Source: a virus | IMG/VR virus record: IMGVR_UViG_3300011114_000466 | Span: 1 to 27,109 of that record | DNA: 27,109 nucleotides | Strand: one strand, 5' to 3' | Shown here: piece after piece, positions 6,638 to 11,767 of the stretch | How positions within the stretch are numbered: position 1 is the first letter of the stretch | How the letters are laid out: each line of letters starts with the position of its first letter | Position numbers and translations under genes: made by a program | The notes under the pieces: model-generated | The model's input: the letters and a program-made list of their open reading frames with translations, nothing else | Databases searched by the model: none | What the model was told of the DNA's origin: nothing

Positions 6638-6851
6638 CAGCCTCTCCCTCTTTGGTTGTTAATAGGTAAGGATTAGTGCGGTCTGCTCTTTCTTGCAAAG
6701 TTTCCTCCTCCTTTAATCCAAACAAGCGCGATAGCGCACTATTGGCACGCTCTAGGTTCTTGATAGCCTTCGCTATCTCCTCCTGCTTGAGATCTATCTC
6801 AGCTTGGTTAAGGCATAAGTTAGCTTTAGCCGCCAGGTATTCTTCGTTCAT
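6630..6851 (-). CDS. small coiled-coil protein, 73 aa
   Basis: Most of the protein is a predicted amphipathic helix or coiled coil (IDLKQEEIAKAIKNLERANS), followed by LFGLKEEETLQERADR. No enzymatic motif is present. It may be an oligomerisation or host-protein-binding factor, but nothing specific can be said. The ATG at 6851 overlaps the stop of the acidic ORF upstream by one base (TAATG). Confidence 0.6.
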   Translation of the reverse strand: MNEEYLAAKANLCLNQAEIDLKQEEIAKAIKNLERANSALSRLFGLKEEETLQERADRTNPYLLTTKEGEADE

Positions 6852-6955
6852 TAGTTTTCCCCTTCCATTTCTTCTAGTGTGTCAAACTCAGGGCTGAGTT
6901 CCTCAGCCTCGTCCTCTTCAAATACAGGATCATTAAGTGGTGGTTCGTAGCTCAT
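6851..6955 (-). CDS. very small acidic protein, 34 aa
   Basis: ATG at 6955 to TAA at 6851. About a third of the residues are Asp or Glu (FEEDEAEELSPEFDTLEEME), with a single pI-lowering composition and no motif. It is coupled to both neighbours by 1-5 base overlaps. Strong acidity can indicate a DNA mimic or an interaction peptide, but this is composition only. Confidence 0.45.
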   Translation of the reverse strand: MSYEPPLNDPVFEEDEAEELSPEFDTLEEMEGEN

Positions 6956-7194
6956 TTGGTCACCTCGCTTTCGTCAGACATATGCTCAAGCTCACCATAT
7001 AAATCAATAGGGTTATCGTAATCCTCTGCCCACTTAGGCCATTCAATCTCTTTTTCGTTGGCATCTTGGAACTTCAATTCATATCCGTCCCAAGTATCCC
7101 AACCAAATACAGCTTTATAAGTGACGCCCTCTACCTCTACTTCTATTATGCGACTCCAACTGTCTATCTCTTGCTTCAGGCATTTTACTTTCAT
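6952..7194 (-). CDS. small acidic hypothetical protein, 80 aa
   Basis: It begins MKVKCLKQEIDSWSRIIEVE, has a beta-rich centre (VTYKAVFGWDTWDGYELKF), and then a Trp- and Asp-rich acidic region. No family is recognised. The ATG overlaps the stop of the gene upstream by one base. It has an ordered-looking sequence and is likely a folded protein. Confidence 0.6.
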   Translation of the reverse strand: MKVKCLKQEIDSWSRIIEVEVEGVTYKAVFGWDTWDGYELKFQDANEKEIEWPKWAEDYDNPIDLYGELEHMSDESEVTK

Positions 7195-7349
7195 TACTTG
7201 CCCCCTTCTTCTTCGTCAATGATTGCCACAATTTTGGCTAAGGATTGATTACTAGCGATTGAATGGTGTTGATTGCGAAGAGCTTTGTAAATCTTCTCGC
7301 CGTTCACACCCTCACCTTCTGCGATTGTGTAACCTTTATATTGGATCAT
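7194..7349 (-). CDS. small hypothetical protein, 51 aa
   Basis: ATG at 7349 is preceded by AAGGGTGAAAG. The product starts MIQYKGYTIAEGEG and contains KIYKALRNQHHSIASNQS, then an acidic end. It is the first gene after the structured spacer 7350-7454, so it probably begins the second half of the leftward small-gene series. The binding site can pair with CCTT just upstream (CCTTAGATAAGG), so its translation may be sensitive to local RNA structure. No function is recognised. Confidence 0.55.
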   Translation of the reverse strand: MIQYKGYTIAEGEGVNGEKIYKALRNQHHSIASNQSLAKIVAIIDEEEGGK

Positions 7350-7396
7350 CTTTCACCCTTATCTAAGGAATTGGGACGTTCGCCCTCTCCCTCGTA

Positions 7397-7440
7397 CCCT
7401 TACTAGGTCGTGAACCTATGCCGACTGATCGGTGTAAGGG
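7397..7440 (-). other. three-way-junction inverted repeat in a spacer
   Basis: A 7-bp closing stem (CCCTTAC with GTAAGGG) encloses two perfect hairpins, TAGGT/ACCTA (loop 5) and CCGA/TCGG (loop 4), within 44 bases. Only three bases are unpaired between the stems. It lies between the 55-aa gene and the 51-aa gene on the leftward strand. It therefore sits in an RNA leader or intergenic processing site. It is too short for a tRNA and lacks a T-run. Confidence 0.5.
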
Positions 7441-7445
7441 CTGCC
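7420..7445. repeat. copy 1 of a dispersed 26-nt repeat
   Basis: It matches 8788-8813 at 21 of 26 positions. Both copies hold a GACTG-TCGGTG core, end in GGGCTGCC and are followed within 20 bases by GGATCC. This copy overlaps the three-way-junction element. The function is unknown. The two copies sit in the two largest spacers of the leftward region. Confidence 0.45.
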
Positions 7446-7454
7446 ATCAGGATC

Positions 7455-7622
7455 CTACATACGGATTCCATTAACGATGTAGCGGCCGCTAGCCAGGTGT
7501 TCAATGTCTGCAAAAATGGTTTTGAGGGTTTCGATCATTGAATCATCTGCCCCCATCCTCTTTTCCGTTTCGAGTTGGTTTGCCAAAATACTTTTCAGCT
7601 CTGCTTGTGTAATGGTTCTCAT
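7455..7622 (-). CDS. small hypothetical protein, 55 aa
   Basis: The chosen start is the ATG at 7622, which overlaps the stop of the membrane-protein gene as ATGA. A longer reading to 7760 would run through that gene. The sequence is a helical protein (TITQAELKSILANQLETEKR), then MIETLKTIFADIEHLASG. It contains one AGCGGCCGCT palindrome in its coding sequence. No function is recognised. Confidence 0.5.
   Translation of the reverse strand: MRTITQAELKSILANQLETEKRMGADDSMIETLKTIFADIEHLASGRYIVNGIRM
7481..7490. repeat. AGCGGCCGCT palindrome, copy 1
   Basis: Perfect 10-bp palindrome containing the 8-bp NotI site, within the 55-aa gene. Two further copies lie at 7745-7754 and 8693-8702. Confidence 0.5.
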
Positions 7623-7789
7623 AGTTTCACACACTCCGCCATCGTTCCCCAGCACCAGCCCAAGAAGTCGGCCTCTTCCTCTCCCACACCCACCCACCAA
7701 AGGCAGGCGGAAAGCTTCCATAGGATCAACATTAAAAATGCTCCAGCGGCCGCTGAGCATACCCAGCCAAGAGGATTCAAGATCTTCAT
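7619..7789 (-). CDS. small Trp-rich membrane protein, 56 aa
   Basis: The start at 7789 abuts the TAA of the gene upstream, and the TGA overlaps the ATG of the next gene, so the frame fits the operon exactly. The N-terminal half is hydrophobic (GWVCSAAAGAFLMLILWKLS) and probably forms one or two membrane segments. A Trp/Cys-rich end follows (EEEADFLGWCWGTMAE). A longer ORF in another frame covers this stretch but lacks such junctions. Possible holin or membrane-associated host-interaction peptide. Function unproven. Confidence 0.5.
   Translation of the reverse strand: MKILNPLGWVCSAAAGAFLMLILWKLSACLWWVGVGEEEADFLGWCWGTMAECVKL
7743..7758. repeat. NotI-containing 16-bp repeat, copy 2
   Basis: CCAGCGGCCGCTGAGC is identical to 8691-8706. 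Here it lies inside the 56-aa membrane-protein gene. The arms GCTC/GAGC extend the palindrome with one bulged base. Confidence 0.5.
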
Positions 7790-8008
7790 TTATGCCACCA
7801 GTCCTTTAAGTCGCTTGTATTCTTTCGGGGTTATGTTGATGGATGGATATCCTTCGCCTTCCTCGGCCTTCAGTTTTCTCAGGACTTCGCCCCCGTCGTC
7901 GTAGCCTTCAGGATAGAAACCTAGAAAGCGCCCATCGAGGTCGTAGCGAATCCAACCACGTCGAGGATTCCCATTAGTGTCATTTTCTGCATTAACTTTA
8001 ATTAGCAT
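7790..8008 (-). CDS. small hypothetical protein, 72 aa
   Basis: ATG at 8008 behind GAAAGGGTGAAC. The N-terminal VNAENDTNGNPRRGWIRYD, followed by a Gly/Asp turn region (GFYPEGYDDGG), recurs in small phage and bacterial proteins as far as I recall, but no function is established. It follows a spacer of three tandem hairpins and is the first gene after it. It looks like a compact beta-rich domain. Confidence 0.6.
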   Translation of the reverse strand: MLIKVNAENDTNGNPRRGWIRYDLDGRFLGFYPEGYDDGGEVLRKLKAEEGEGYPSINITPKEYKRLKGLVA

Positions 8009-8027
8009 TTGTTCACCCTTTCGTTAT

Positions 8028-8083
8028 CTGATGACCTCATCAGTAGCCGAATTACGGCTAGACCCCCGAAGGGGTTTCGGTCT
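8028..8083. other. three tandem inverted repeats in a spacer
   Basis: Three perfect or near-perfect hairpins are packed into 56 bases. CTGATGA-CC-TCATCAG covers 8028-8043. TAGCCG-aatta-CGGCTA covers 8044-8060. An AGACC...GGTCT stem with an inner CCC/GGG covers 8060-8083. They occupy nearly the whole gap between the 63-aa and 72-aa genes. A leftward transcript would fold them just before the ribosome site of the 72-aa gene. They could act as terminator, processing site or protein-binding operator. No T-run is present. Confidence 0.55.
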
Positions 8084-8084
8084 G

Positions 8085-8276
8085 TTAGCGGTTGAAGGCT
8101 GGGGTGTCTTCATAAAGACGGGCGCACTCTTTGCAGGTGTTGCCCTTCTTTGGGTTAAGTGAATTAACAAGGGCGTTGGCCTCTTTGGTAAGGCCAGTAA
8201 TTATTAGTGCTTCGATTTCTTTGTGGTGCTCGTCGCAAGTCCAAACTCGGCCTTTGTAGTTGGTAAGTGTTGTCAT
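8085..8276 (-). CDS. small Cys/His protein, 63 aa
   Basis: The start at 8276 has GGAGGAAATCTA directly upstream. The frame is open to 8306, but the upstream start has no such site. VWTCDEHHKEIEALI near the N-terminus and NTCKECARLYE near the C-terminus supply Cys and His residues that could bind one zinc. The middle is helical. No family is recognised. It overlaps the preceding gene by one base. Confidence 0.6.
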   Translation of the reverse strand: MTTLTNYKGRVWTCDEHHKEIEALIITGLTKEANALVNSLNPKKGNTCKECARLYEDTPAFNR

Positions 8277-8416
8277 TAGATTTCCTCCAATTGTTTGTTC
8301 CAGCATATAGCGCAGATTACGTTGTAGAAATCAACACCTGCCCAGTATGGGCGAAGGGTTGCTTTAGTTGAGTCACTTAAAAGGTTTTTGCTTGATTGGC
8401 ATAAGTCGCACTTCAT
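8276..8416 (-). CDS. small two-CxxC zinc-finger-like protein, 46 aa
   Basis: MKCDLC at the N-terminus and VICAICW near the C-terminus form a CxxC-CxxC pair about 30 residues apart, typical of a single structural zinc site. It begins at 8416, overlapping the preceding stop by one base (TAATG), behind AGGAAA. Short zinc proteins of this kind often bind nucleic acid or a host protein. No specific role can be assigned. Confidence 0.55.
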   Translation of the reverse strand: MKCDLCQSSKNLLSDSTKATLRPYWAGVDFYNVICAICWNKQLEEI

Positions 8417-8586
8417 TATTTTGTTTCCTTTCCTAGTTGATGAATTGTTTCTTCAGTAAATAGAACAAGAAATGACCAAGTTTGTTCTTCAATGTTGTTA
8501 TCGAAATTAGGGAAATGCTTCACGATTACTTCGGAGAAATCTTCCATCATCGCGTTGTGCTTTTCATTTCGTTGTTGTTGATCCAT
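8416..8586 (-). CDS. first gene of the leftward operon, 56 aa hypothetical
   Basis: ATG at 8586 is chosen because it follows GAAAGGGTGAACC. The open frame extends upstream without another good site. The protein is helical and acidic (MMEDFSEVIVKHFPNFDN, then EEQTWSFLVLFTEETIHQL). No family is recognised. As the gene nearest the divergence region it is expected to be transcribed first and is a candidate early gene. Confidence 0.6.
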   Translation of the reverse strand: MDQQQRNEKHNAMMEDFSEVIVKHFPNFDNNIEEQTWSFLVLFTEETIHQLGKETK

Positions 8587-8604
8587 TTGGTTCACCCTTT
8601 CAAG

Positions 8605-8631
8605 TTGTGGAAGTCCCACAAAGAAAGGATA
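8605..8631 (-). promoter_or_regulatory. candidate operator and -10 of the leftward operon
   Basis: TTGTGG-aagtc-CCACAA is a perfect 6-bp inverted repeat (8605-8621) placed 19 bases before the first leftward gene. On the leftward strand a TATCCT lies at 8631-8626 and could be a -10 element. The palindrome would then overlap the transcript start. No TTGACA-like -35 is found at the right distance, so the promoter may need an activator or a phage sigma factor. Confidence 0.35.
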
Positions 8632-8690
8632 GCATAAAAAGATGGGTGAGGCTCCCCCATTTGGTGGGTGAGTTTCAGCTCAAAAAGCTT

Positions 8691-8706
8691 CCAGCGGCCG
8701 CTGAGC
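8691..8706. repeat. NotI-containing 16-bp repeat, copy 3
   Basis: Identical over 16 bases to 7743-7758, here in non-coding DNA. The preceding bases (AAAAGCTT) also resemble those before copy 2. Confidence 0.5.
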
Positions 8707-8787
8707 GTGCCGTCGAGCTTTAGCCTGGTTTATGGGACAGGATCACGATTAAGGGCTGAATGATCAGAGAAGGTCGGCAGGGTCAGG

Positions 8788-8813
8788 GCTGACTGGTCGG
8801 TGCTTGGGCTGCC
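8788..8813. repeat. copy 2 of the dispersed 26-nt repeat
   Basis: Matches 7420-7445 at 21 of 26 positions. It is enclosed by its own inverted repeat, TCGGCAG (8774-8780) with CTGCCGA (8809-8815), and contains a GTCA/TGAC hairpin. Like copy 1 it therefore lies in a 7-bp-closed structure of similar size. Confidence 0.45.
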
Positions 8814-8869
8814 GAGTCCAGTAGTGGATCCTCTTTTGGTTGGGGGTTGGTCGGTTGGGTTGTTTGATC

Positions 8870-8928
8870 ATTGGGGTCGAACATCTGTTTGGTTGGGGTT
8901 GTTAAATGGGAATCGAACAATTGTTTGG
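8870..8928 (+). repeat. two iteron-like repeats spaced 36 nt
   Basis: TCGAACA-NNT-GTTTGG occurs at 8877-8892 and 8913-8928, exactly 36 bases apart, inside a tract of alternating TTGG and GGGG runs on the + strand (about 8834-8935). Being next to DnaA boxes, they may be binding sites for an initiator. Only two copies are clear. Confidence 0.45.
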
Positions 8929-8970
8929 GGTTGCCGGAAGTAGAGTCAGCCCCTGCCTTTTTTCTTAAAC

Positions 8971-9014
8971 TTATCCACAGGCTTTATCCACAGGGCAGGC
9001 TAGGGTGTGGATAA
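8971..9014. promoter_or_regulatory. cluster of three perfect DnaA boxes, candidate replication origin
   Basis: TTATCCACA occurs at 8971-8979 and 8984-8992, and its complement TGTGGATAA at 9006-9014. Three exact matches to the bacterial DnaA box within 44 bases are very unlikely by chance. They are flanked by a G/T-rich strand-asymmetric tract on the left and AT-rich stretches on the right (9081-9100 and 9131-9155) that could unwind. Divergent gene blocks start on either side. The likely meaning is that the phage recruits host DnaA for initiation or for regulation. Confidence 0.65.
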
Positions 9015-9048
9015 CTGGTCAGACCGCAGAAAGGCCGACCCCCCCTTG

Positions 9049-9077
9049 TTGAATTGTGGCGCGGGGGACTGTATACT
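9049..9077 (+). promoter_or_regulatory. sigma70-type rightward promoter
   Basis: TTGAAT (9049-9054) and TATACT (9072-9077) are separated by exactly 17 bases, a good match to the bacterial housekeeping consensus. It lies just right of the DnaA boxes and points toward the terminase and structural genes, about 500 bases upstream of terminase. It could drive the late block or produce an RNA primer or leader. No other comparable promoter was found in this spacer. Confidence 0.5.
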
Positions 9078-9255
9078 CCCCAACAAAATATATTTCCTAA
9101 AGTGAGATCGCAGAATACAGCTCTGACCTGCGGTTATATTATGTAATAGTAATGTGACGTAGTTCACATTGTAAAAACGAGAAACCCAGTCCATTTCCTG
9201 CCTTATATATAGTAGGGGAGTAAAACGGGGAGAGTATGTTTTACGACCCTTGGTT

Positions 9256-9336
9256 GGCCTCTAGCGAGGCCCCTAGGCCGAGTTAAGTATTACCCCTCAG
9301 TTCGCTGTGGCTCCCTCGGGCGCTAAGCCCGAACTG
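9256..9336 (+). other. structured leader with competing GC-rich hairpins
   Basis: GGCCTC-tagc-GAGGCC (9256-9271) competes with GGCC-ccta-GGCC (9268-9279). Downstream, CAGTTC (9298-9303) pairs with GAACTG (9331-9336) around a perfect TCGGGC-gctaa-GCCCGA hairpin. A T5 run follows at 9344-9348, too far away for a standard terminator. Located between the rightward promoter and terminase, it may control read-through, RNA processing or DNA packaging. Confidence 0.4.
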
Positions 9337-9418
9337 CCCAGTATTTTTAGTGGGGATAGCTCTGTCTCTAGTAGGAAAATGACCTTCGACCTAGTATAAG
9401 AAATGAGCATCCGCGCCG

Positions 9419-9583
9419 ATGAGACGTAACTATACAGAAGAAGAAATCTATCTTCAGATGACCTCTAGTAGAAAATTCTGGAACCAGTACAAGGCGCAGC
9501 GAGAACCCCGTCGCTTAGAAATGCGCCGCAAGATTGCGGCAGCAATTCTAGTAGAAGAGATGAGACGGGCAAACAATGGCTGA
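9419..9583 (+). CDS. small basic protein upstream of terminase, 54 aa
   Basis: ATG at 9419 to TGA at 9583, overlapping the terminase start by 8 bases. The product is Arg-rich and helical (KFWNQYKAQREPRRLEMRRK, then AAAILVEEMRRANNG). It lies where a small terminase subunit is usually encoded, but it is far shorter than known ones, and terminase itself carries an N-terminal HTH-like segment. The ribosome binding site is weak. Probably a real DNA-binding or regulatory peptide. Function unknown. Confidence 0.45.
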   Translation: MRRNYTEEEIYLQMTSSRKFWNQYKAQREPRRLEMRRKIAAAILVEEMRRANNG

Positions 9584-11435
9584 GAACAGCGCAGACATAG
9601 CCAAGAGAATTATCCTTGGCTGTGTAGCTGAAGGTATGACCATTGAGGCCGCCTGTACCTCGGCAGGCAAATCAATGAAGACCTACGAGTACTATCGTAG
9701 AACTGACAAGATCTTTACAGACAAGGTTGATAGAACACGCCTTGGTCTAAAGGATAAGAGCTTTGCCTCATCCGATGTACACGACTTATCTTTCCCAGAG
9801 TTTCGCCAGAAGTATCTACACTCCCGCACTTTCCCACACCAGCAGAATCTGATAGATGTAATCGAAGGCAGAGAACCTGGCTGGCTACATCCTAGTATGA
9901 AGTACGAAAAGGGTCTGGCTAATAACAGAATCCTTTTGAACATTCCGCCCAACCACGCCAAGTCTATGACTGTGACCATTGATTACGTCACTTGGCAGGT
10001 TTGTCAGAACCCTAACTTCAGAGTCCTGATAGTTTCACAAACGCAGCAATTGGCTGCTGACTTTCTCTACGCCATCAAGCAACGCCTGACTCATCCAAAT
10101 TATGAAGCACTCCAACAGGCTTACGCTGCTGGCGTAGGGTTTAACTCTAAGTCAGCCTCGTGGCAGGCTACCCGTGTCACCTTTGGTGATGAGCTACGTG
10201 AGTCCAGCGAGAAGGACCCGAACATTGAAGCCGTTGGTATCGGCGGTCAGATCTACGGCAAGCGTGCAGATATGATTATCGTAGATGACGCAGTAACCTT
10301 GAAGAACGCTAACGAGTTTGAGAAGCAAATCCGTTGGCTAACCCAGGACGTGCGCTCTCGTTTGAACCCTACTGGTAAATTGATTATTATTGGTACTAGA
10401 GTCTCTGCAGTAGATCTGTACAAAGAACTACGCTCCGAAGACCGCTACCCTGGTGGACAGGTCCCTTGGACCTACCTTGCAATGCCAGCTTTGCTTTCTA
10501 CAGACAATGACCCCGATAAGTGGGAAACCCTTTGGCCTGCATCTGATGCCCCTTTTGATGGTCAGATGGAATCTGATTTGAATGAAGACGGCCTCTACCC
10601 TAGATGGAATGGTCGCAACCTTTACAATGAACGCCAAGCTATGGATGCAAGCACCTGGGCTTTGGTTTACCAACAACAAGATATCTCAGATGATGCCATC
10701 TTTGACCCAGTATGTGTGCGAGGCTCTATAGATGGAATGCGTAAAGCAGGTCGTTTGGTTCCTGGTAACCCAGGCCATCCGCGTGATGTTAACGGCTTTT
10801 CTTTTATTTGTGGTCTTGATCCCGCTATGGTTGGTGATACAGCCGTCGTTTGTTACGCTGTTGATAGGGCTACACATAAACGCTATATCGTTGATGCTAT
10901 TAAAATTACTAGGCCAACGCCTGCTGCAATCCGTCAGTTAATCTTTGACTGGACTAGCCTCTACTCACCGAGTGAGTGGATAGTAGAGAAGAACGCATTT
11001 CAATCTTTCTTAACTCAGGATGAAGGTATCCGTGCAAACTTGGCCTCTCGAGGAGTGCTACTGCGGGAACACCATACTGGAACCAACAAGTGGGACTCAG
11101 GCTTTGGTGTTGCATCAATGTCAACTTTGTTTGGCACCAAGCAGTTCGATGGCAAGCACCACCGCGATAACCTTATTCACTTGCCTTCAGATCAAACTGA
11201 AAACATTAAGGCGCTCATTGAGCAATTGATTACGTGGTCGCCTAGTACTAAAGGCAAGACCGATATGGTGATGGCTCTGTGGTTCTGTGAGATTAGAGCA
11301 CGTGAGATGCTCAACCAAGGTATGCACAAGACCCACCATATGAAAAACCCTTTCCTATCTCGACAAGAAGTAGGCAAACGAACAGTTATCAACATAGATG
11401 AACTGCTCGCAGAGAAAGATCGTACATTCATTTAA
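9576..11435 (+). CDS. terL: terminase large subunit
   Basis: A 619-aa packaging motor. Residues 1-60 form an HTH-like segment (MTIEAACTSAGKSMKTYEYY) reminiscent of small terminases. The ATPase has a Walker A-like IPPNHAKSM (123-131), adenine-side VLIVSQTQ, Walker B MIIVDDA (233-239) and the coupling motif IIIGTR. The nuclease domain starts at ICGLDPAMVGD (D415), with a second acid at WIVEKN (E471). It cuts concatemeric DNA and pumps it through the portal. Length and motif order are normal for TerL. A recognisable separate small subunit is missing, so the N-terminal segment may contribute DNA recognition. Confidence 0.93.
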   Translation: MAENSADIAKRIILGCVAEGMTIEAACTSAGKSMKTYEYYRRTDKIFTDKVDRTRLGLKDKSFASSDVHDLSFPEFRQKYLHSRTFPHQQNLIDVIEGREPGWLHPSMKYEKGLANNRILLNIPPNHAKSMTVTIDYVTWQVCQNPNFRVLIVSQTQQLAADFLYAIKQRLTHPNYEALQQAYAAGVGFNSKSASWQATRVTFGDELRESSEKDPNIEAVGIGGQIYGKRADMIIVDDAVTLKNANEFEKQIRWLTQDVRSRLNPTGKLIIIGTRVSAVDLYKELRSEDRYPGGQVPWTYLAMPALLSTDNDPDKWETLWPASDAPFDGQMESDLNEDGLYPRWNGRNLYNERQAMDASTWALVYQQQDISDDAIFDPVCVRGSIDGMRKAGRLVPGNPGHPRDVNGFSFICGLDPAMVGDTAVVCYAVDRATHKRYIVDAIKITRPTPAAIRQLIFDWTSLYSPSEWIVEKNAFQSFLTQDEGIRANLASRGVLLREHHTGTNKWDSGFGVASMSTLFGTKQFDGKHHRDNLIHLPSDQTENIKALIEQLITWSPSTKGKTDMVMALWFCEIRAREMLNQGMHKTHHMKNPFLSRQEVGKRTVINIDELLAEKDRTFI

Positions 11436-11444
11436 GGAGATACC

Positions 11445-11759
11445 GTGAACGAAAAAGAAATTAAGGCTTTAATTAAAGAAGCAGAAGCTGCTGCTAAAAG
11501 ATACAAGGCGCAACTTAATGCTAAGTCAAAGTCTCCTGATGATGCTCGCAAAGCAAACAGCAAGGCAATATCAAAAATGACACCTGCTGAACTTAAAGCA
11601 TCCCAAGCAGTCTTAAAAAATAAAAAGGCTATGGAAACAAAGAAGTTGCAAAATAAAAATACCACCATTGTTAATAAAATTAAGGGTGGCTCTGGTATGC
11701 GTGGTGGTATTGGTTCACTCGGCACTGGCGGCGGTCTTCGCGGCTCAGTAAACAAGTAG
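11445..11759 (+). CDS. Lys/Ala-rich small protein, 104 aa
   Basis: GTG start at 11445 behind AAGGAGATACC. It is strongly basic and helical at first (EIKALIKEAEAAAKRYKAQL). Around the middle it has SKMTPAELKASQAVLKN, and it ends in a Gly-rich tail (GGSGMRGGIGSLGTGGG). It lies between terminase and portal, so it could be a head-associated or DNA-binding minor protein. No family is recognised. It shares the KMTPA motif with the next gene. Confidence 0.6.
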   Translation: MNEKEIKALIKEAEAAAKRYKAQLNAKSKSPDDARKANSKAISKMTPAELKASQAVLKNKKAMETKKLQNKNTTIVNKIKGGSGMRGGIGSLGTGGGLRGSVNK

Positions 11760-11767
11760 GAGATACA

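Larger units (their letters stand above)
8587..9418. other. 832-bp gene-free divergence region
   Basis: No supported gene lies here. The left part holds the leftward leader, an imperfect hairpin (8653-8673), a NotI palindrome and a dispersed repeat. The middle holds a G/T-rich tract, DnaA boxes and a rightward promoter. The right part holds AT-rich sequence and GC-rich leader hairpins, and ends at the 54-aa ORF before terminase. Genes diverge from it on both sides, as expected for an origin plus control region. A packaging site near the terminase end is likely on general grounds, but none is recognisable. Confidence 0.7.

Noticed and set aside
7397-7440. Three-way junction as a tRNA
   Set aside because: At 44 bases it is too short, has two rather than three arms, and lacks anticodon and T-loop signatures.
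7504-7904. Two overlapping rightward ORFs (101 and 109 aa)
   Set aside because: Ser/Pro-rich antisense readings of the leftward small genes, whose junctions and ribosome sites are consistent.
8011-8043. Possible hammerhead ribozyme: CTGATGA followed by CGAAA on the leftward strand
   Set aside because: CTGATGA is part of a palindrome. A proper stem II of at least a few strong pairs between the two core boxes and a matching third stem with a cleavage triplet could not be drawn.
8877-8925. tRNA T-loop-like TTCGATT and TTCGACC on the - strand
   Set aside because: They belong to the 36-nt-spaced repeat. No 5-bp T-stem or acceptor stem can be formed around either.
9000-9194. 64-aa leftward ORF in the divergence region
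   Set aside because: It covers a DnaA box, the rightward promoter and AT-rich DNA, lacks a ribosome site and has no protein-like pattern.
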